DNA from: Rhodopseudomonas sp.
GTDB lineage: Bacteria; Pseudomonadota; Alphaproteobacteria; Rhizobiales; Xanthobacteraceae
NCBI RefSeq assembly: GCF_013377015.1
Contig: NZ_JACABA010000002.1
Location: 496,001-560,000 of the forward strand
Length of the DNA: 64,000 nucleotides
Direction of reading: 5' to 3'
The notes beneath the pieces are model-generated. The model did no database searches. It was not told the DNA's origin and was given only the letters and a program-made list of their open reading frames with translations. Shown here piece after piece: positions 54,728-64,000 of the stretch; the stretch's first letter is position 1; every line of letters starts with the position of its first letter. The translations under genes and the position numbers were made by a program.

Positions 54728-55954
54728 CTATTGTCGGGCGGCGCCGGCACGCACACGTTTCTTGGACGGCTTCGCAGCCGGTTCGGATTTATCCGACGCC
54801 GCGGAGGCATTGGCGTCCGGCGCGATCGTAGCGGTCGGCGGGGTGTCATCCGCCGGCTCGACGGTATCGTTCTGAAGCTGCTTTTCCTGCGCGCGCAACT
54901 TGGCAACGTTCTTTTGGTGCAGGTCGTAGGTCTCGGTGAAGGCGTGACCGCCGCTGCCGTCGGCGACGAAGAACAGATCGCGGGTGCGCGCGGGATTGGC
55001 GGCGGCTTCGAGCGACGCGCGGCCGGGATTGGCGATTGGCCCCGGCGGCAGACCATCGACGACGTAGGTGTTGTAGGGCGACGGTTGCTGGATCTCGCTG
55101 CGCTTGATCGGCCGTCCCAGCGTGCCCTTACCGCCCACCAATCCATAAATGATGGTCGGATCGGATTGCAGCTTCATCTTTTGTCGCAGCCGGTTGACGA
55201 ACACCGCGGCGACCCGGCTGCGCTCGTCCGCCTTGCTGGTTTCCTTCTCGACGATCGATGCCAGCGTCACCAATTGCTCGGGCGTCTTCACCGGAATATC
55301 CGGGTTGCGGCGTTCCCAAATGTCCGCCAGCACCCGCTTCTGCTCGCGTTGCATGCGCTGGATCACCTGCTCGCGCGTGGTGCCGCGCGGAAACTTGTAG
55401 GTCTCCGGCAGCAAAGTGCCCTCGCGTGGCATTTCGCGAATGGTGCCGGAAAAGATCTCGTTCTCCGAAAGCCTGGCGACAATCTGCTCGGAGGTCAGGC
55501 CTTCGGCGATCGTCACCGCGTGCTGCACCACCTTGCCTTCGACGATGGTGCCGATCACGTCGCGGAGGCTGGCGTTCTTCTGGAACGAATATTCGCCGGG
55601 CTTCAGGTCGGCGCGCGCCTTCAACGCGAACACGCTGCCGATGAACGCCCAACGGTTGTTGTCAATCACGCCCTCGCGCTGCAGGATGTCGGCGATGTCG
55701 CCCATTCCGGCGCGCTGCGGGATATTGACGACCTTGTCTTCCTTGAGCGGCCCCGGCGCCTCGATCTTCTGCTTGCCGTAGACGTAGATGCCGCCGGCGC
55801 CGAGCATCGCCACCAGCAGCACCGTTATGATGGCATTGCCGATCACGATGAACGGATTGCGGGCGCGATCGGAGCGCTTCGGCGGCGGCGGAACCTGCTC
55901 GGGCTCCAACGCTGCGCGCGGGCTTCTCGGTGAAATCGGCGGCCTTTCGCTCAT
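54728..55954 (-). CDS. mltG: endolytic murein transglycosylase MltG
   Basis: The 408-residue protein has a Pro-rich cytoplasmic N-terminus, one membrane helix (FIVIGNAIITVLLVAMLGAG) and a YceG/MltG domain with the catalytic segment LASIVEKETSKADERSRVAA (active Glu) and QSDPTIIYGLVGGKGTLGRP, ending near PSPYNTYVVDGLPPGPIANP. It cuts new glycan strands and so sets their length. A Lys/Ala tail follows. The order fabF-mltG-yicC-gmk is usual in Rhizobiales. Confidence 0.95.
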   Translation of the reverse strand: MSERPPISPRSPRAALEPEQVPPPPKRSDRARNPFIVIGNAIITVLLVAMLGAGGIYVYGKQKIEAPGPLKEDKVVNIPQRAGMGDIADILQREGVIDNNRWAFIGSVFALKARADLKPGEYSFQKNASLRDVIGTIVEGKVVQHAVTIAEGLTSEQIVARLSENEIFSGTIREMPREGTLLPETYKFPRGTTREQVIQRMQREQKRVLADIWERRNPDIPVKTPEQLVTLASIVEKETSKADERSRVAAVFVNRLRQKMKLQSDPTIIYGLVGGKGTLGRPIKRSEIQQPSPYNTYVVDGLPPGPIANPGRASLEAAANPARTRDLFFVADGSGGHAFTETYDLHQKNVAKLRAQEKQLQNDTVEPADDTPPTATIAPDANASAASDKSEPAAKPSKKRVRAGAARQ

Positions 55955-56202
55955 CGGTGCAACCTGAGTCCTGTCGGTTCAATTCTGACTTGTCGCAACG
56001 ACCGCATTCGCCGGTGCGCGCCGGTTCCGATTCGAACGCGGCCCCGCCTGCGGAGATTCCTTTAGCGTGTTTCAGAGCCGGCGCCACACCTGAACTTGGT
56101 GATCGCCGCCCGACCGGAACCATTCCAGACCGCGCCCGCGGGCGCGATGTCTTAGGGTTTAGCAGCGATTGCGGCGAAACGGTGGAGGTCTCGCATCGCG
56201 CG

Positions 56203-57468
<1,266 letters not shown>

Positions 57469-57565
57469 ATCCAGCACTCCGGCCCAACAATAGCCGCCCA
57501 CAACAAGAAGCCGGTGGACCGCTCGATCGCGGCCCGTCCGGCTTCATCAACACCGCGCGGGGGCG

Positions 57566-57805
57566 TCAGCTCTTCGCGTTCTTTTCGAGAAACTTGGTGG
57601 CGTCGCCAACCGTCAAAATGGTTTCGGCGGCGTCATCGGGAATCTCGCAGCCGAACTCTTCTTCGAACGCCATCACGAGTTCGACTGTGTCGAGACTGTC
57701 GGCGCCGAGGTCATCGATGAAGCTTGCCGCATCGACCACTTTTTCAGGTTCGACACCAAGGTGTTCCACCACGATCTTCTTAACCCGCTCGCCAATCTCA
57801 CTCAT
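57566..57805 (-). CDS. acpP: acyl carrier protein
   Basis: The 79-residue acidic protein carries the growing acyl chain on phosphopantetheine attached to Ser37 in [20 protein letters not shown]. Its start [20 protein letters not shown] and length are standard. About 300 bases separate it from fabG, so it probably has its own promoter, as is common for this highly expressed gene. Confidence 0.98.
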   Translation of the reverse strand: MSEIGERVKKIVVEHLGVEPEKVVDAASFIDDLGADSLDTVELVMAFEEEFGCEIPDDAAETILTVGDATKFLEKNAKS

Positions 57806-58107
57806 CGTTTAACCCCGTGCTGTTCCATTGGACCCGACCGACAGACGATACGAGCCATCGTGGTGCGTTAACTCGTTAAGGTACCGTCGCAATCGCGCAG
57901 TGTACTGATTTTGCCCCGTCCCCGAGGTCGAAGCCCGAATATTTAACGGCAGGCTCTGCACCGCCAATATACAGGGTTTCGAATTCCTGCAATGGCCTTC
58001 TTTGCCTATCCGCCGGTGGTTCGGTTATCATACTTCCGTTGCCTTGACCACAAGCCAGGACCAAGCTCCGGACACCGATTTACACCGTCAAATGGTCGCA
58101 AGTGGCG
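57806..58107. other. acpP upstream region
   Basis: The stretch is less GC-rich than its flanks and should hold the acpP promoter (minus strand). It contains TTAACTCGTTAA at 57868-57879, a near-palindrome, and a candidate promoter listed separately. A 62-codon minus-strand frame inside it looks random. I see no RNA gene. Confidence 0.45.
57966..57992 (-). promoter_or_regulatory. candidate acpP promoter
   Basis: Read on the minus strand, TTGCAG (57992-57987) and TATATT (57971-57966) lie 15 bases apart. The boxes fit sigma-70 consensus fairly well but the spacing is short. The start of transcription would be about 150 bases before the acpP ATG. Confidence 0.3.
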
Positions 58108-58845
58108 TCAGATCATTGCCATCCCGCCGTTGACGTGAATGGTCTGGCCGGTGACATAGGCGGCCTCGTTGGACGCAAGATAGACCGCCGCCGCCGCGAT
58201 GTCGTCCGGTGTGCCCAGCCGCCCGGCCGGCACCTTGGTCAGAATTGCCTCGCGCTGCTTGTCGTTCAGCGCGTCGGTCATCGGCGTGGCGATGAATCCG
58301 GGCGCGATGCAGTTGGCGGTGACGTTGCGCTTGGCGTATTCGGCGCCCAGCGTCTTGATCATGCCGATCAGCCCGGCCTTCGCGGCGGTGTAGTTGCCCT
58401 GCCCCGGATTGCCGGTGACGCCGACCACCGAGGTGATGGCGATGATGCGGCCGAACCGCTTGCGCATCATCAGCTTGGTGGCCGCGCGCGCCAGCCGGAA
58501 GGTCGCGGTCAGATTGACATTGATGACCTCGTCCCAATCCTCGTCCTTCAACTGCACGAACAGATTGTCGCGGGTGATTCCGGCATTGCTGACCAGGATA
58601 TCGAGCTGGCCCATTGCCTTTTCGGCCGCCGGCACCAGCGCCTCGACCTCGGCGGCGTCGGACAGATTGCACGGCAGCACGTAAGCGCGCTCGCCGAGCT
58701 TGCCGGCCAGCGTCTCCAGCACCTCGCGTCGCGTCCCCGACAGCGCCACGGTGGCGCCCTGGGCGTGCAGTGCCTGCGCGATCGCGCCGCCGATGCCCCC
58801 GGTCGCGCCTGTCACCAGCGCGGTTCTGCCTGTCAGATCGAACAT
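58108..58845 (-). CDS. fabG: 3-oxoacyl-ACP reductase
   Basis: The 245-residue short-chain dehydrogenase uses NADPH to reduce 3-oxoacyl-ACP. It has the cofactor motif ALVTGATGGIGGAIAQALHA, SNAGITRDNLFVQLKDEDWD and the catalytic Ser-Tyr-Lys in IITSVVGVTGNPGQGNYTAA followed by K, and ends GQTIHVNGGMAMI, all as in FabG. It follows fabD by 17 bases. Confidence 0.97.
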   Translation of the reverse strand: MFDLTGRTALVTGATGGIGGAIAQALHAQGATVALSGTRREVLETLAGKLGERAYVLPCNLSDAAEVEALVPAAEKAMGQLDILVSNAGITRDNLFVQLKDEDWDEVINVNLTATFRLARAATKLMMRKRFGRIIAITSVVGVTGNPGQGNYTAAKAGLIGMIKTLGAEYAKRNVTANCIAPGFIATPMTDALNDKQREAILTKVPAGRLGTPDDIAAAAVYLASNEAAYVTGQTIHVNGGMAMI

Positions 58846-58862
58846 CTCGTCTCCTTCGCCGC

Positions 58863-59822
58863 TTACGCCGGACGCGCGGCAGCCATGGCGTCCTTCGCCG
58901 CTGCGATATCACTGGGGCCGCCTACCGACACTCCGACCGCGCCGTCGGCGATGCGCTTGACCAATCCGCTCAGCACCTTGCCGGCGCCGAGTTCGAAGAA
59001 ACGAGTGACGCCATGGCTGGCCATATAGGCCACCGATTCGCGCCAGCGCACCGTTCCGGTGACCTGTTCGACCAGGCGGCGGCGAATCTCGTCGGGATCG
59101 GTGATCGGCGCCGCCAGCACGTTGCACACCAGCGGCGACGCCGGCGGCTTGATGATGACGCCGGCGAGCGCTTCTGCCATCGCCTCGGCCGCCGGCTGCA
59201 TCAGCCGGCAGTGAAACGGCGCCGACACCGGCAGCAACATCGCCCGCTTGGCGCCCTTCGTCTTGGCGATCTCGAGCGCGCGCTCGACCGCGGCCTTGTC
59301 GCCGGACACCACCACCTGCCCGCCGCCATTGTCATTGGCGGCCTGGCAGACCTCTCCCTGCGCGGCCTCGTCGGCGACCGCGACCGCGGCCTCGTAATCG
59401 AGCCCGAGCAACGCCGCCATCGCGCCGACACCCACCGGCACCGCCTTCTGCATCGCCAGACCGCGGGTGCGCAGCAACCCCGCGGTATCGCTGATGGTGA
59501 AGCTGCCGGCGGCGGCCAGCGCAGAATATTCTCCTAGGGAATGCCCGGCCACGAACGCCGCGTCCCGGCCGACCGAGAATCCGGCCTCGGTCTCCAGCAC
59601 CCGCAATGCCGCCAGCGACACCGCCATCAGCGCCGGCTGGGCGTTTTCGGTCAGCTGCAGGGTTTCGGCGGGGCCGTCCCAGATGATCGCGGTCAGCTTT
59701 TCGCCGAGCGCCGCGTCGACCTCGTCGAACACCGCGCGGGCGGCCGGAAACGCATCGGCGAGCGCCTTGCCCATGCCCACGGTCTGCGAGCCCTGCCCGG
59801 GAAAGGTAAATGCTGCGGTCAT
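58863..59822 (-). CDS. fabD: malonyl-CoA:ACP transacylase
   Basis: The 319-residue enzyme loads malonyl groups onto ACP. It has FTFPGQGSQTVGMGKALADA, the nucleophile motif VAGHSLGEYSALAAAG (Ser) and LLPVSAPFHCRLMQPAAEAM (catalytic His). It heads the fab cluster; its promoter should lie in the roughly 270 bases before 59822, where I see only a short direct repeat (AAGCTGGAC twice near 59889-59911). Confidence 0.96.
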   Translation of the reverse strand: MTAAFTFPGQGSQTVGMGKALADAFPAARAVFDEVDAALGEKLTAIIWDGPAETLQLTENAQPALMAVSLAALRVLETEAGFSVGRDAAFVAGHSLGEYSALAAAGSFTISDTAGLLRTRGLAMQKAVPVGVGAMAALLGLDYEAAVAVADEAAQGEVCQAANDNGGGQVVVSGDKAAVERALEIAKTKGAKRAMLLPVSAPFHCRLMQPAAEAMAEALAGVIIKPPASPLVCNVLAAPITDPDEIRRRLVEQVTGTVRWRESVAYMASHGVTRFFELGAGKVLSGLVKRIADGAVGVSVGGPSDIAAAKDAMAAARPA

Positions 59823-60091
59823 TGGCGCCTCTGAGATCCGAAGTCCGGCAAGTCGCGCCGTAAGACACTGCCCGGCCCCGCCGTGTCAAGCTGGACAGAA
59901 GCTGGACGCGGGGGCCGCGCGGCGCGGCGAGCCCCCGGACCCCGCCTTGCACCCGGCAGGCTTTCAGGGGTCGCGCCGCTCCGGAAGCATAGTGTTCACC
60001 CTGATCCTAATCAGAACCGCCGCCTTTAAATCGCATTGAGAAGTTCCCCGGTAGTTTGCCGAGGAAGAACAAACGGCAGAATAGTACCCCG

Positions 60092-61441
60092 ATGATCGCC
60101 CACTTTGCATCCAACAGCCCCTTGCGGCGGAGCGACGATGTCGTTCCGGGCGGCCTTTTTGCCAGGTTCATCGCCTGGCTGACCAGCGGCCACCGGCCGC
60201 AGCCGGCGCCCGTCGTCGAAAGATTGCTGTTGCAGAGCCAGGCCAAGCTGCCGACGCTGGTGCTGGCGATCGCCGGTACCACGGTGACGGTGATCGCCGC
60301 GGCATATTTTACTGGCGCGCTGTGGGCCTCTGTCTGGCTCGGCGTCGACCTTTCGTTGAACTTCGCCCGGTTGATCGCGGTCGGCTCGCTGCAACGGGCG
60401 ACGGCGAGTGGCCGCAAAGGCAATACCACCGCGCCAATCGTGCTCGCCCTGACCTGGTCGGTGACCTTTGCGATCGGCTGCGCGATGTGCGTGCGATCGG
60501 GCGACCCGGTCCTGACCATGCTGGCCGGCATCGTGGTGGCCGGTCTGACCGGCGGCATCTCCTCGCGCAACGCCGGAACGCCCCGCTTCGGCATCGCCCA
60601 GGTCTGCATCCTGATCCTGCCCACTGCCCTCGCCTCGATCGCCTCGCCGATCCCGCATATCATCGTCGTGGCCGTGGTGTGCCCGATCTATGCGATCGGC
60701 TTGGCGGTGATCCTGCTGGAGAATTACCAGCTGCTGCTCGATCTGGTGCTGTCGGAGAACGCCAATCACCGGCTGGCGAGCTACGATGCGCTGACGGGCC
60801 TCCCCAACCGCACCATGAAGGTCAAACGCCTCGCCGAATTGCTGGACGGAACCGTTTCCTCCTCGGGCGGCCGGCACCCGTTCACGGTGTTCTGGCTCGA
60901 TCTCGACGGCTTCAAGACGATCAACGACCGATTTGGTCACGCGGCGGGCGACCGCGTCCTGGTGGCCGTGGCCGAGCGGCTGCGCGACGTCGTTCGTGCC
61001 GACGACGCCATCTTCCGGGTCGGCGGTGATGAATTCGTCGTGCTGTTGCCCACCGTAGTGGCCGCCGAAGCCGATGCATTTGCCAGCCGCATCATCCGGC
61101 GGATCTCGGAACCGTTCGATCCCGGCGTCGACTCGCCGCTCAGGATCGGCGTCAGCATCGGCAGCGCCTGCTTCCCGCGCGACGGCGACACCGCCGACGC
61201 ACTGTTGCTGGCGGCCGACACGGCGATGTATGAGGCGAAGCGGCGCGGCAAGGGCTTCCATGTGGTGCACCGGTCCGAGACGCCGTCGATCGCCCCCGCG
61301 GCCGATGCCGACGCCAGAACGCAGCGCGGGACGCGGCGAATCCGGCCAAATACGCCGGGTTTGCCGGGTAATCCGGTCGGTGACGCCTTTCCGGCTGCGA
61401 TCCGCCGTGATCCCTTGCCATTTCGGCCAGATTCCGTATAA
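60092..61441 (+). CDS. membrane-bound diguanylate cyclase (GGDEF)
   Basis: The 449-residue protein has five or six N-terminal membrane helices (LPTLVLAIAGTTVTVIAAAY; IVLALTWSVTFAIGCAMCV; IPHIIVVAVVCPIYAIGLAV), then a GGDEF domain from about residue 240 (YDALTGLPNRTMKVKRLAEL). The active site is FRVGGDEFVVLLP and the inhibitory RxxD site is intact five residues before it (R-A-D-D-A-I-F-R-V-G-G-D-E-F), so it should make c-di-GMP with product inhibition. A Pro/Arg-rich tail closes it. The start is unsure: the ATG lacks a good ribosome-binding site and a TTG at 60056 is possible. Confidence 0.9.
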   Translation: MIAHFASNSPLRRSDDVVPGGLFARFIAWLTSGHRPQPAPVVERLLLQSQAKLPTLVLAIAGTTVTVIAAAYFTGALWASVWLGVDLSLNFARLIAVGSLQRATASGRKGNTTAPIVLALTWSVTFAIGCAMCVRSGDPVLTMLAGIVVAGLTGGISSRNAGTPRFGIAQVCILILPTALASIASPIPHIIVVAVVCPIYAIGLAVILLENYQLLLDLVLSENANHRLASYDALTGLPNRTMKVKRLAELLDGTVSSSGGRHPFTVFWLDLDGFKTINDRFGHAAGDRVLVAVAERLRDVVRADDAIFRVGGDEFVVLLPTVVAAEADAFASRIIRRISEPFDPGVDSPLRIGVSIGSACFPRDGDTADALLLAADTAMYEAKRRGKGFHVVHRSETPSIAPAADADARTQRGTRRIRPNTPGLPGNPVGDAFPAAIRRDPLPFRPDSV

Positions 61442-61521
61442 CCCGCGCCATCCGCAGATCCCGGCCGGGAGCTGAACGGACGGTCTCAGCAATTTCACCT
61501 TTGGGCGAAACTGATGTGGCA

Positions 61522-61535
61522 GGGCCAGTTGGCCC
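61522..61535 (+). promoter_or_regulatory. small hairpin in the rpsF leader
   Basis: GGGCCA and TGGCCC pair with a two-base loop about 100 bases before the rpsF start. Leaders of rpsF operons can bind the S6:S18 pair for feedback control; I cannot identify that motif here with confidence. Confidence 0.25.
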
Positions 61536-61634
61536 GTCGTCCCGTGCTTCCGCCTTCTGAGCATTTCCGAGTCCTTTCCGAAGGCCTCGAAGGGCTTGCC
61601 GCCGGGAACCGCGCTAACCTTGGAAAGGACAGCC

Positions 61635-62114
61635 ATGCCTCTTTATGAGCATGTTTTTCTCGCGCGTCAGGATGCGAGCACCCAGCAGGTGGAAGAACTG
61701 ACGACCCAGATCACCGGCGTGATCGAAGGCCTCGGCGGCAAAGTCGTGAAGATGGAGAGCTGGGGCGTGCGCTCGCTCACCTATCGGATGAACAAGAACC
61801 GTAAGGCGCATTTCGTGCTGTTGAACATCGACGGCCCCTCCGCGGTGGTCGCCGAGATCGAGCGCCAGGAGCGCATCAACGAAGACGTCATTCGCTATAT
61901 TACCGTCCGCGTCGAAGAGCATGAGGAAGGTCCCTCGGCGATGATGCGTAAGGCCGATCGCGATCGTGATCGCGACGACCGTGGCGGCGGCTTCCGTGGC
62001 GACCGCGAAGGTGGTTTCCGTGGTGACCGCGAAGGCGGTGGCTTCCGTGGCGACCGTGGTCCGCGCCGTCCGCGTGACGACGCCGACGCCCCCGCTGCAT
62101 CGGTTGAGGAGTAA
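61635..62114 (+). CDS. rpsF: 30S ribosomal protein S6
   Basis: The 159-residue protein has the S6 fold in its first 100 residues ([60 protein letters not shown]). E. coli S6 is about 130 residues. Here a charged tail from residue 104 carries Gly-Arg-Asp repeats ([20 protein letters not shown]) and probably is disordered. It binds S18 in the small subunit, and S18 is encoded five bases downstream. GGAAAGGA precedes the ATG. Confidence 0.97.
   Translation: MPLYEHVFLARQDASTQQVEELTTQITGVIEGLGGKVVKMESWGVRSLTYRMNKNRKAHFVLLNIDGPSAVVAEIERQERINEDVIRYITVRVEEHEEGPSAMMRKADRDRDRDDRGGGFRGDREGGFRGDREGGGFRGDRGPRRPRDDADAPAASVEE
61986..62061 (+). repeat. tandem repeat coding the S6 Gly-Arg-Asp tail
   Basis: Three imperfect copies of about 24-27 bases built on GGTTTCCGTGGCGACCGCGA encode F-R-G-D-R-E-G-G units at residues 118-143 of S6. 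Slippage in this tract could change the tail length between strains. Confidence 0.7.
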
Positions 62115-62119
62115 GAATC

Positions 62120-62359
62120 ATGGCTGAAGCAGGTGCCCGCCGTCCGTTTTTCCGCCGCCGCAAGACCTGCCCGTTCACGGGTCCGAATGCGCCGAAGATC
62201 GACTACAAGGATTCCAAGCTGCTGATGCGTTACGTCTCCGAGCGCGGCAAGATCGTGCCGAGCCGCATCACCGCCGTCTCCGCCAAGAAGCAGCGCGAAC
62301 TCGCGCGAGCCATCAAGCGCTCGCGTTTCCTCGGCCTGTTGCCCTACGTCATTCGCTAA
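62120..62359 (+). CDS. rpsR: 30S ribosomal protein S18
   Basis: The 79-residue protein reads [40 protein letters not shown] and ends [16 protein letters not shown], standard for S18. It forms a pair with S6 on the small-subunit platform. It is followed nine bases later by a strong intrinsic terminator, separating rpsF-rpsR from the genes downstream. Confidence 0.98.
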   Translation: MAEAGARRPFFRRRKTCPFTGPNAPKIDYKDSKLLMRYVSERGKIVPSRITAVSAKKQRELARAIKRSRFLGLLPYVIR

Positions 62360-62367
62360 CATTTCTT

Positions 62368-62400
62368 GTCCCGCGGCGTTCGCGCCGCGGGACTTGTTTT
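62368..62400 (+). terminator. intrinsic terminator after rpsR
   Basis: GTCCCGCGGCG (62368-62378) and CGCCGCGGGAC (62383-62393) form a perfect 11-bp stem closed by the stable loop TTCG, followed by TTGTTTTT. This is a textbook rho-independent terminator placed nine bases after the rpsR stop. Confidence 0.9.
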
Positions 62401-62483
62401 TCAGTCATAAGGCTTCCGGGTCGTCCGGTCGCCGATGGTTGGGGTCAATGACCTCTAACCGCTCGAAGGGAGCGGGACAGCTG

Positions 62484-63418
62484 ATGATGCACCTCCTGAT
62501 CGCCCTCGCGGCGAGTTGCGCCTCGGCGCTGATGTTCGCCTCGATCGTCTCGGGCGCGCTGATCTCGCTCGTGCTTTTCTATCTAGCGCCGCTGCCGCTG
62601 ATGGTCGCGGCGCTCGGCTGGGGCGCCCCCGGCTCGGCGCGCTGCTCGGCCTGCCCTACGCCCTCGCCTTCATCCTCACCGTCGCGCTGCCGGCCTGCTG
62701 GCTCGGTCACATCGCCTTGCTCGGGCGGCCGGCGGCTGCGACAACCGCATTAGGCAGCGGCACGGCGGCGGTCGCAGCCGCCGTGGAATGGTACCCGGTC
62801 GGGCGCATCGTCGCCTGGATCGCCGGCTTTGCCGCGCTGACGACGATGGCCGCGCTGTTCACCCTCGGCACCGACGGCGCGACGATCACCACCGCGCTGC
62901 GCGACGGCCTGCTGCGGGTGATCGGGGCCCGCGACGCGGCCGCCTCCGCCGACGCCGCCAAGCTGGCCGATGCGCTGGCGGTGATTGCGCCGGCGGCCGC
63001 CGCGATCGTGGCGATGATCACGCTGACGCTCAATCTGTTTCTCGCGGCGAAGATCGCCAAGACGTCGGGCCGGCTGCATCGGCCATGGCCCGATCTGAAG
63101 GACACCGAACTGCCGCCGATGACGTTGGCGGCGCTGTCGGCGGCAATCGCCTTGTGTTTTGCCGGCGGCCTGCTGGCGCTGTTCGGGCAGACCGTCAGCG
63201 CGGCGCTGGCGATGGCCTATGCGCTGGCCGGCTTCGCCGCGCTGCATACGCTGACGCTGCCGGTCCGTCATCGCTCGTTTTGGCTCAGCTCGACCTACGC
63301 GCTGGTGCTGGTGTTCGGCTGGCCAGTGATGGCGCTGGTCGCGCTCGGAATCGCCGACGCGGTGCTGGGGCTTCGCCATCGCAACTTTCAACGCCGGCCA
63401 CCGCCGACCGCCACCTAA
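62484..63418 (+). pseudogene. DUF2232 membrane protein, frameshifted
   Basis: The first frame starts ATGATG at 62484 and reads MMHLLIALAASCASALMFAS and FYLAPLPLMVAALGWGAP, typical of the DUF2232 (YybS-like) N-terminus. Near 62625-62632 (a run of five Cs) the protein-like sequence moves to another frame, RLGALLGLPYALAFILTVAL, which continues to a stop at 63416-63418. Compared with relatives I remember, about 11 residues also seem missing at the junction, so a deletion of about 34 bases, rather than one lost base, would explain both. The gene lies between rpsR and rplI, its usual place in Rhizobiales. Sequencing error is possible. Confidence 0.75.
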
Positions 63419-63469
63419 ACTTCCCCTTCAACCCACGCCATTCCAACAACAACCCACAAGGAGAACAAC

Positions 63470-64000
63470 ATGGAAGTCATTCTGCTAGAACGCGTCGCCA
63501 AGCTCGGCCAAATGGGTGAACTGGTCCGCGTCAAGGACGGCTTTGCCCGCAATTTCCTGCTGCCGCGCGGCAAGGCATTGCGCGCCACCGCCGACAACCG
63601 CGAGAAGTTCGAGCACATGAAGGCCGATCTCGAGGCCCGCAATCTGAAGGCCAAGGAAGAGGCCAGCAAGGTCGCCGAGAAGATCACTGGCCGCAACGTC
63701 GTCGTGCTGCGTCAGGCCTCGGAAACCGGCCAGTTGTTCGGCTCGGTTTCGGTCCGCGACATCCTCGCCTCGTTCGAGAGCGATGGCGTCATGATCAGCC
63801 GCAGCCAGGTGATGCTCGATGCCCCGATCAAGACCATCGGCAAGCACAAGATCGCCATCGCGGTGCATCCGGAGGTCGAGGTCAGCGTTTCGGTCACCGT
63901 CGCGCGCAGCGCCGATGAGGCCGAACGGATCAACCGCGGCGAGGACATCTCGAGCCGCAAGGAAGATCAAGACGCCGCCGCCGAAGCGCTCGCCGCCGCC
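63470..64000 (+). CDS. rplI: 50S ribosomal protein L9 (partial at window end)
   Basis: The frame starts [20 protein letters not shown] after AAGGAG and continues [20 protein letters not shown], the L9 N-terminal RNA-binding domain with its long connecting helix, to at least residue 177 without a stop. L9 binds 23S rRNA near the L1 stalk and helps keep frame. The window ends inside the Ala/Glu-rich tail that follows the C-terminal domain; only a few residues should be missing. Confidence 0.97.
   Translation, partial: MEVILLERVAKLGQMGELVRVKDGFARNFLLPRGKALRATADNREKFEHMKADLEARNLKAKEEASKVAEKITGRNVVVLRQASETGQLFGSVSVRDILASFESDGVMISRSQVMLDAPIKTIGKHKIAIAVHPEVEVSVSVTVARSADEAERINRGEDISSRKEDQDAAAEALAAA

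Noticed and set aside
57868..57879. TTAACTCGTTAA as a CtrA box
   Set aside because: Spacing between the TTAA halves is four rather than seven bases, so it does not match the full consensus.
60026..61636. 536-codon open frame on the minus strand
   Set aside because: Antisense to the GGDEF protein, whose motifs are clear; its product is Arg/Gln/His-rich without domains.

Overview
The window is GC-rich alphaproteobacterial chromosome. The gene content and neighbourhoods (fabD-fabG-acpP-fabF-mltG-yicC-gmk, lptF-lptG-lptD-surA-pdxA-rsmA, ppk-ppx-rnd, hdaA next to a CDP-alcohol phosphotransferase, purM-purN, rpsF-rpsR-DUF2232-rplI) and the many short exported proteins point to the Rhodopseudomonas/Bradyrhizobium group. 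This is a judgement from protein recognition; no 16S gene lies in the window. I see no rRNA, tRNA, CRISPR array, prophage, integrase or insertion sequence. Most of the window is housekeeping sequence with small, poorly characterised secreted proteins between.

Layout. 1-5.3 kb: a REP-like inverted repeat, small exported proteins, a ParD/ParE-type pair with a broken toxin, a FabH-like condensing enzyme and a CPBP membrane protein. 5.4-15.3 kb: a tyrosine phosphatase, Kup potassium transporter, a two-domain GrlR-like protein, a GNAT enzyme, a thioesterase, an M20 hydrolase, a group of very small exported or membrane proteins, and CreA. 15.5-19.6 kb: an L,D-transpeptidase cut by an in-frame TAG, a polysaccharide deacetylase, a DHFR/RibD-fold protein and DoxX. 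19.7-32.1 kb: maeB, aspS (with an unusual low-GC insertion), selO, rnd, ppx, ppk, hdaA and a CDP-alcohol phosphotransferase. 32.4-41.7 kb: purM-purN, cspA with a terminator-like leader hairpin, TerC, ndk, an ABC-F ATPase, a lipoprotein, holC and pepA. 42.1-51 kb: an outer-membrane LPS transport and biogenesis operon (lptF, lptG, lptD, surA-like) running into pdxA, rsmA and an alcohol dehydrogenase. 52-59.8 kb: DUF4424, gmk, yicC, mltG and the fatty-acid synthesis cluster, all on the minus strand. 60-64 kb: a membrane diguanylate cyclase, then rpsF, rpsR, a frameshifted DUF2232 gene and rplI, which runs off the end.

How the genes work together. LptF/LptG form the inner-membrane part of the LPS exporter and LptD the outer-membrane gate; the SurA-like chaperone fits LptD folding. 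FabD, FabG, AcpP and FabF form a fatty-acid elongation module, and MltG, YicC and Gmk are their usual companions. Ppk and Ppx make and degrade polyphosphate.

Most notable observations: (1) three independent disrupted genes in 64 kb (ParE-like toxin TAA, L,D-transpeptidase TAG, DUF2232 frameshift); (2) about 41 extra residues in AspRS, inside a roughly 200-bp patch whose codon use differs from the rest of the gene; (3) a near-perfect intrinsic-terminator hairpin in the cspA leader, 23 nt before the start codon, which any cspA transcript started upstream must read through. I found no complete new defence or mobile system.
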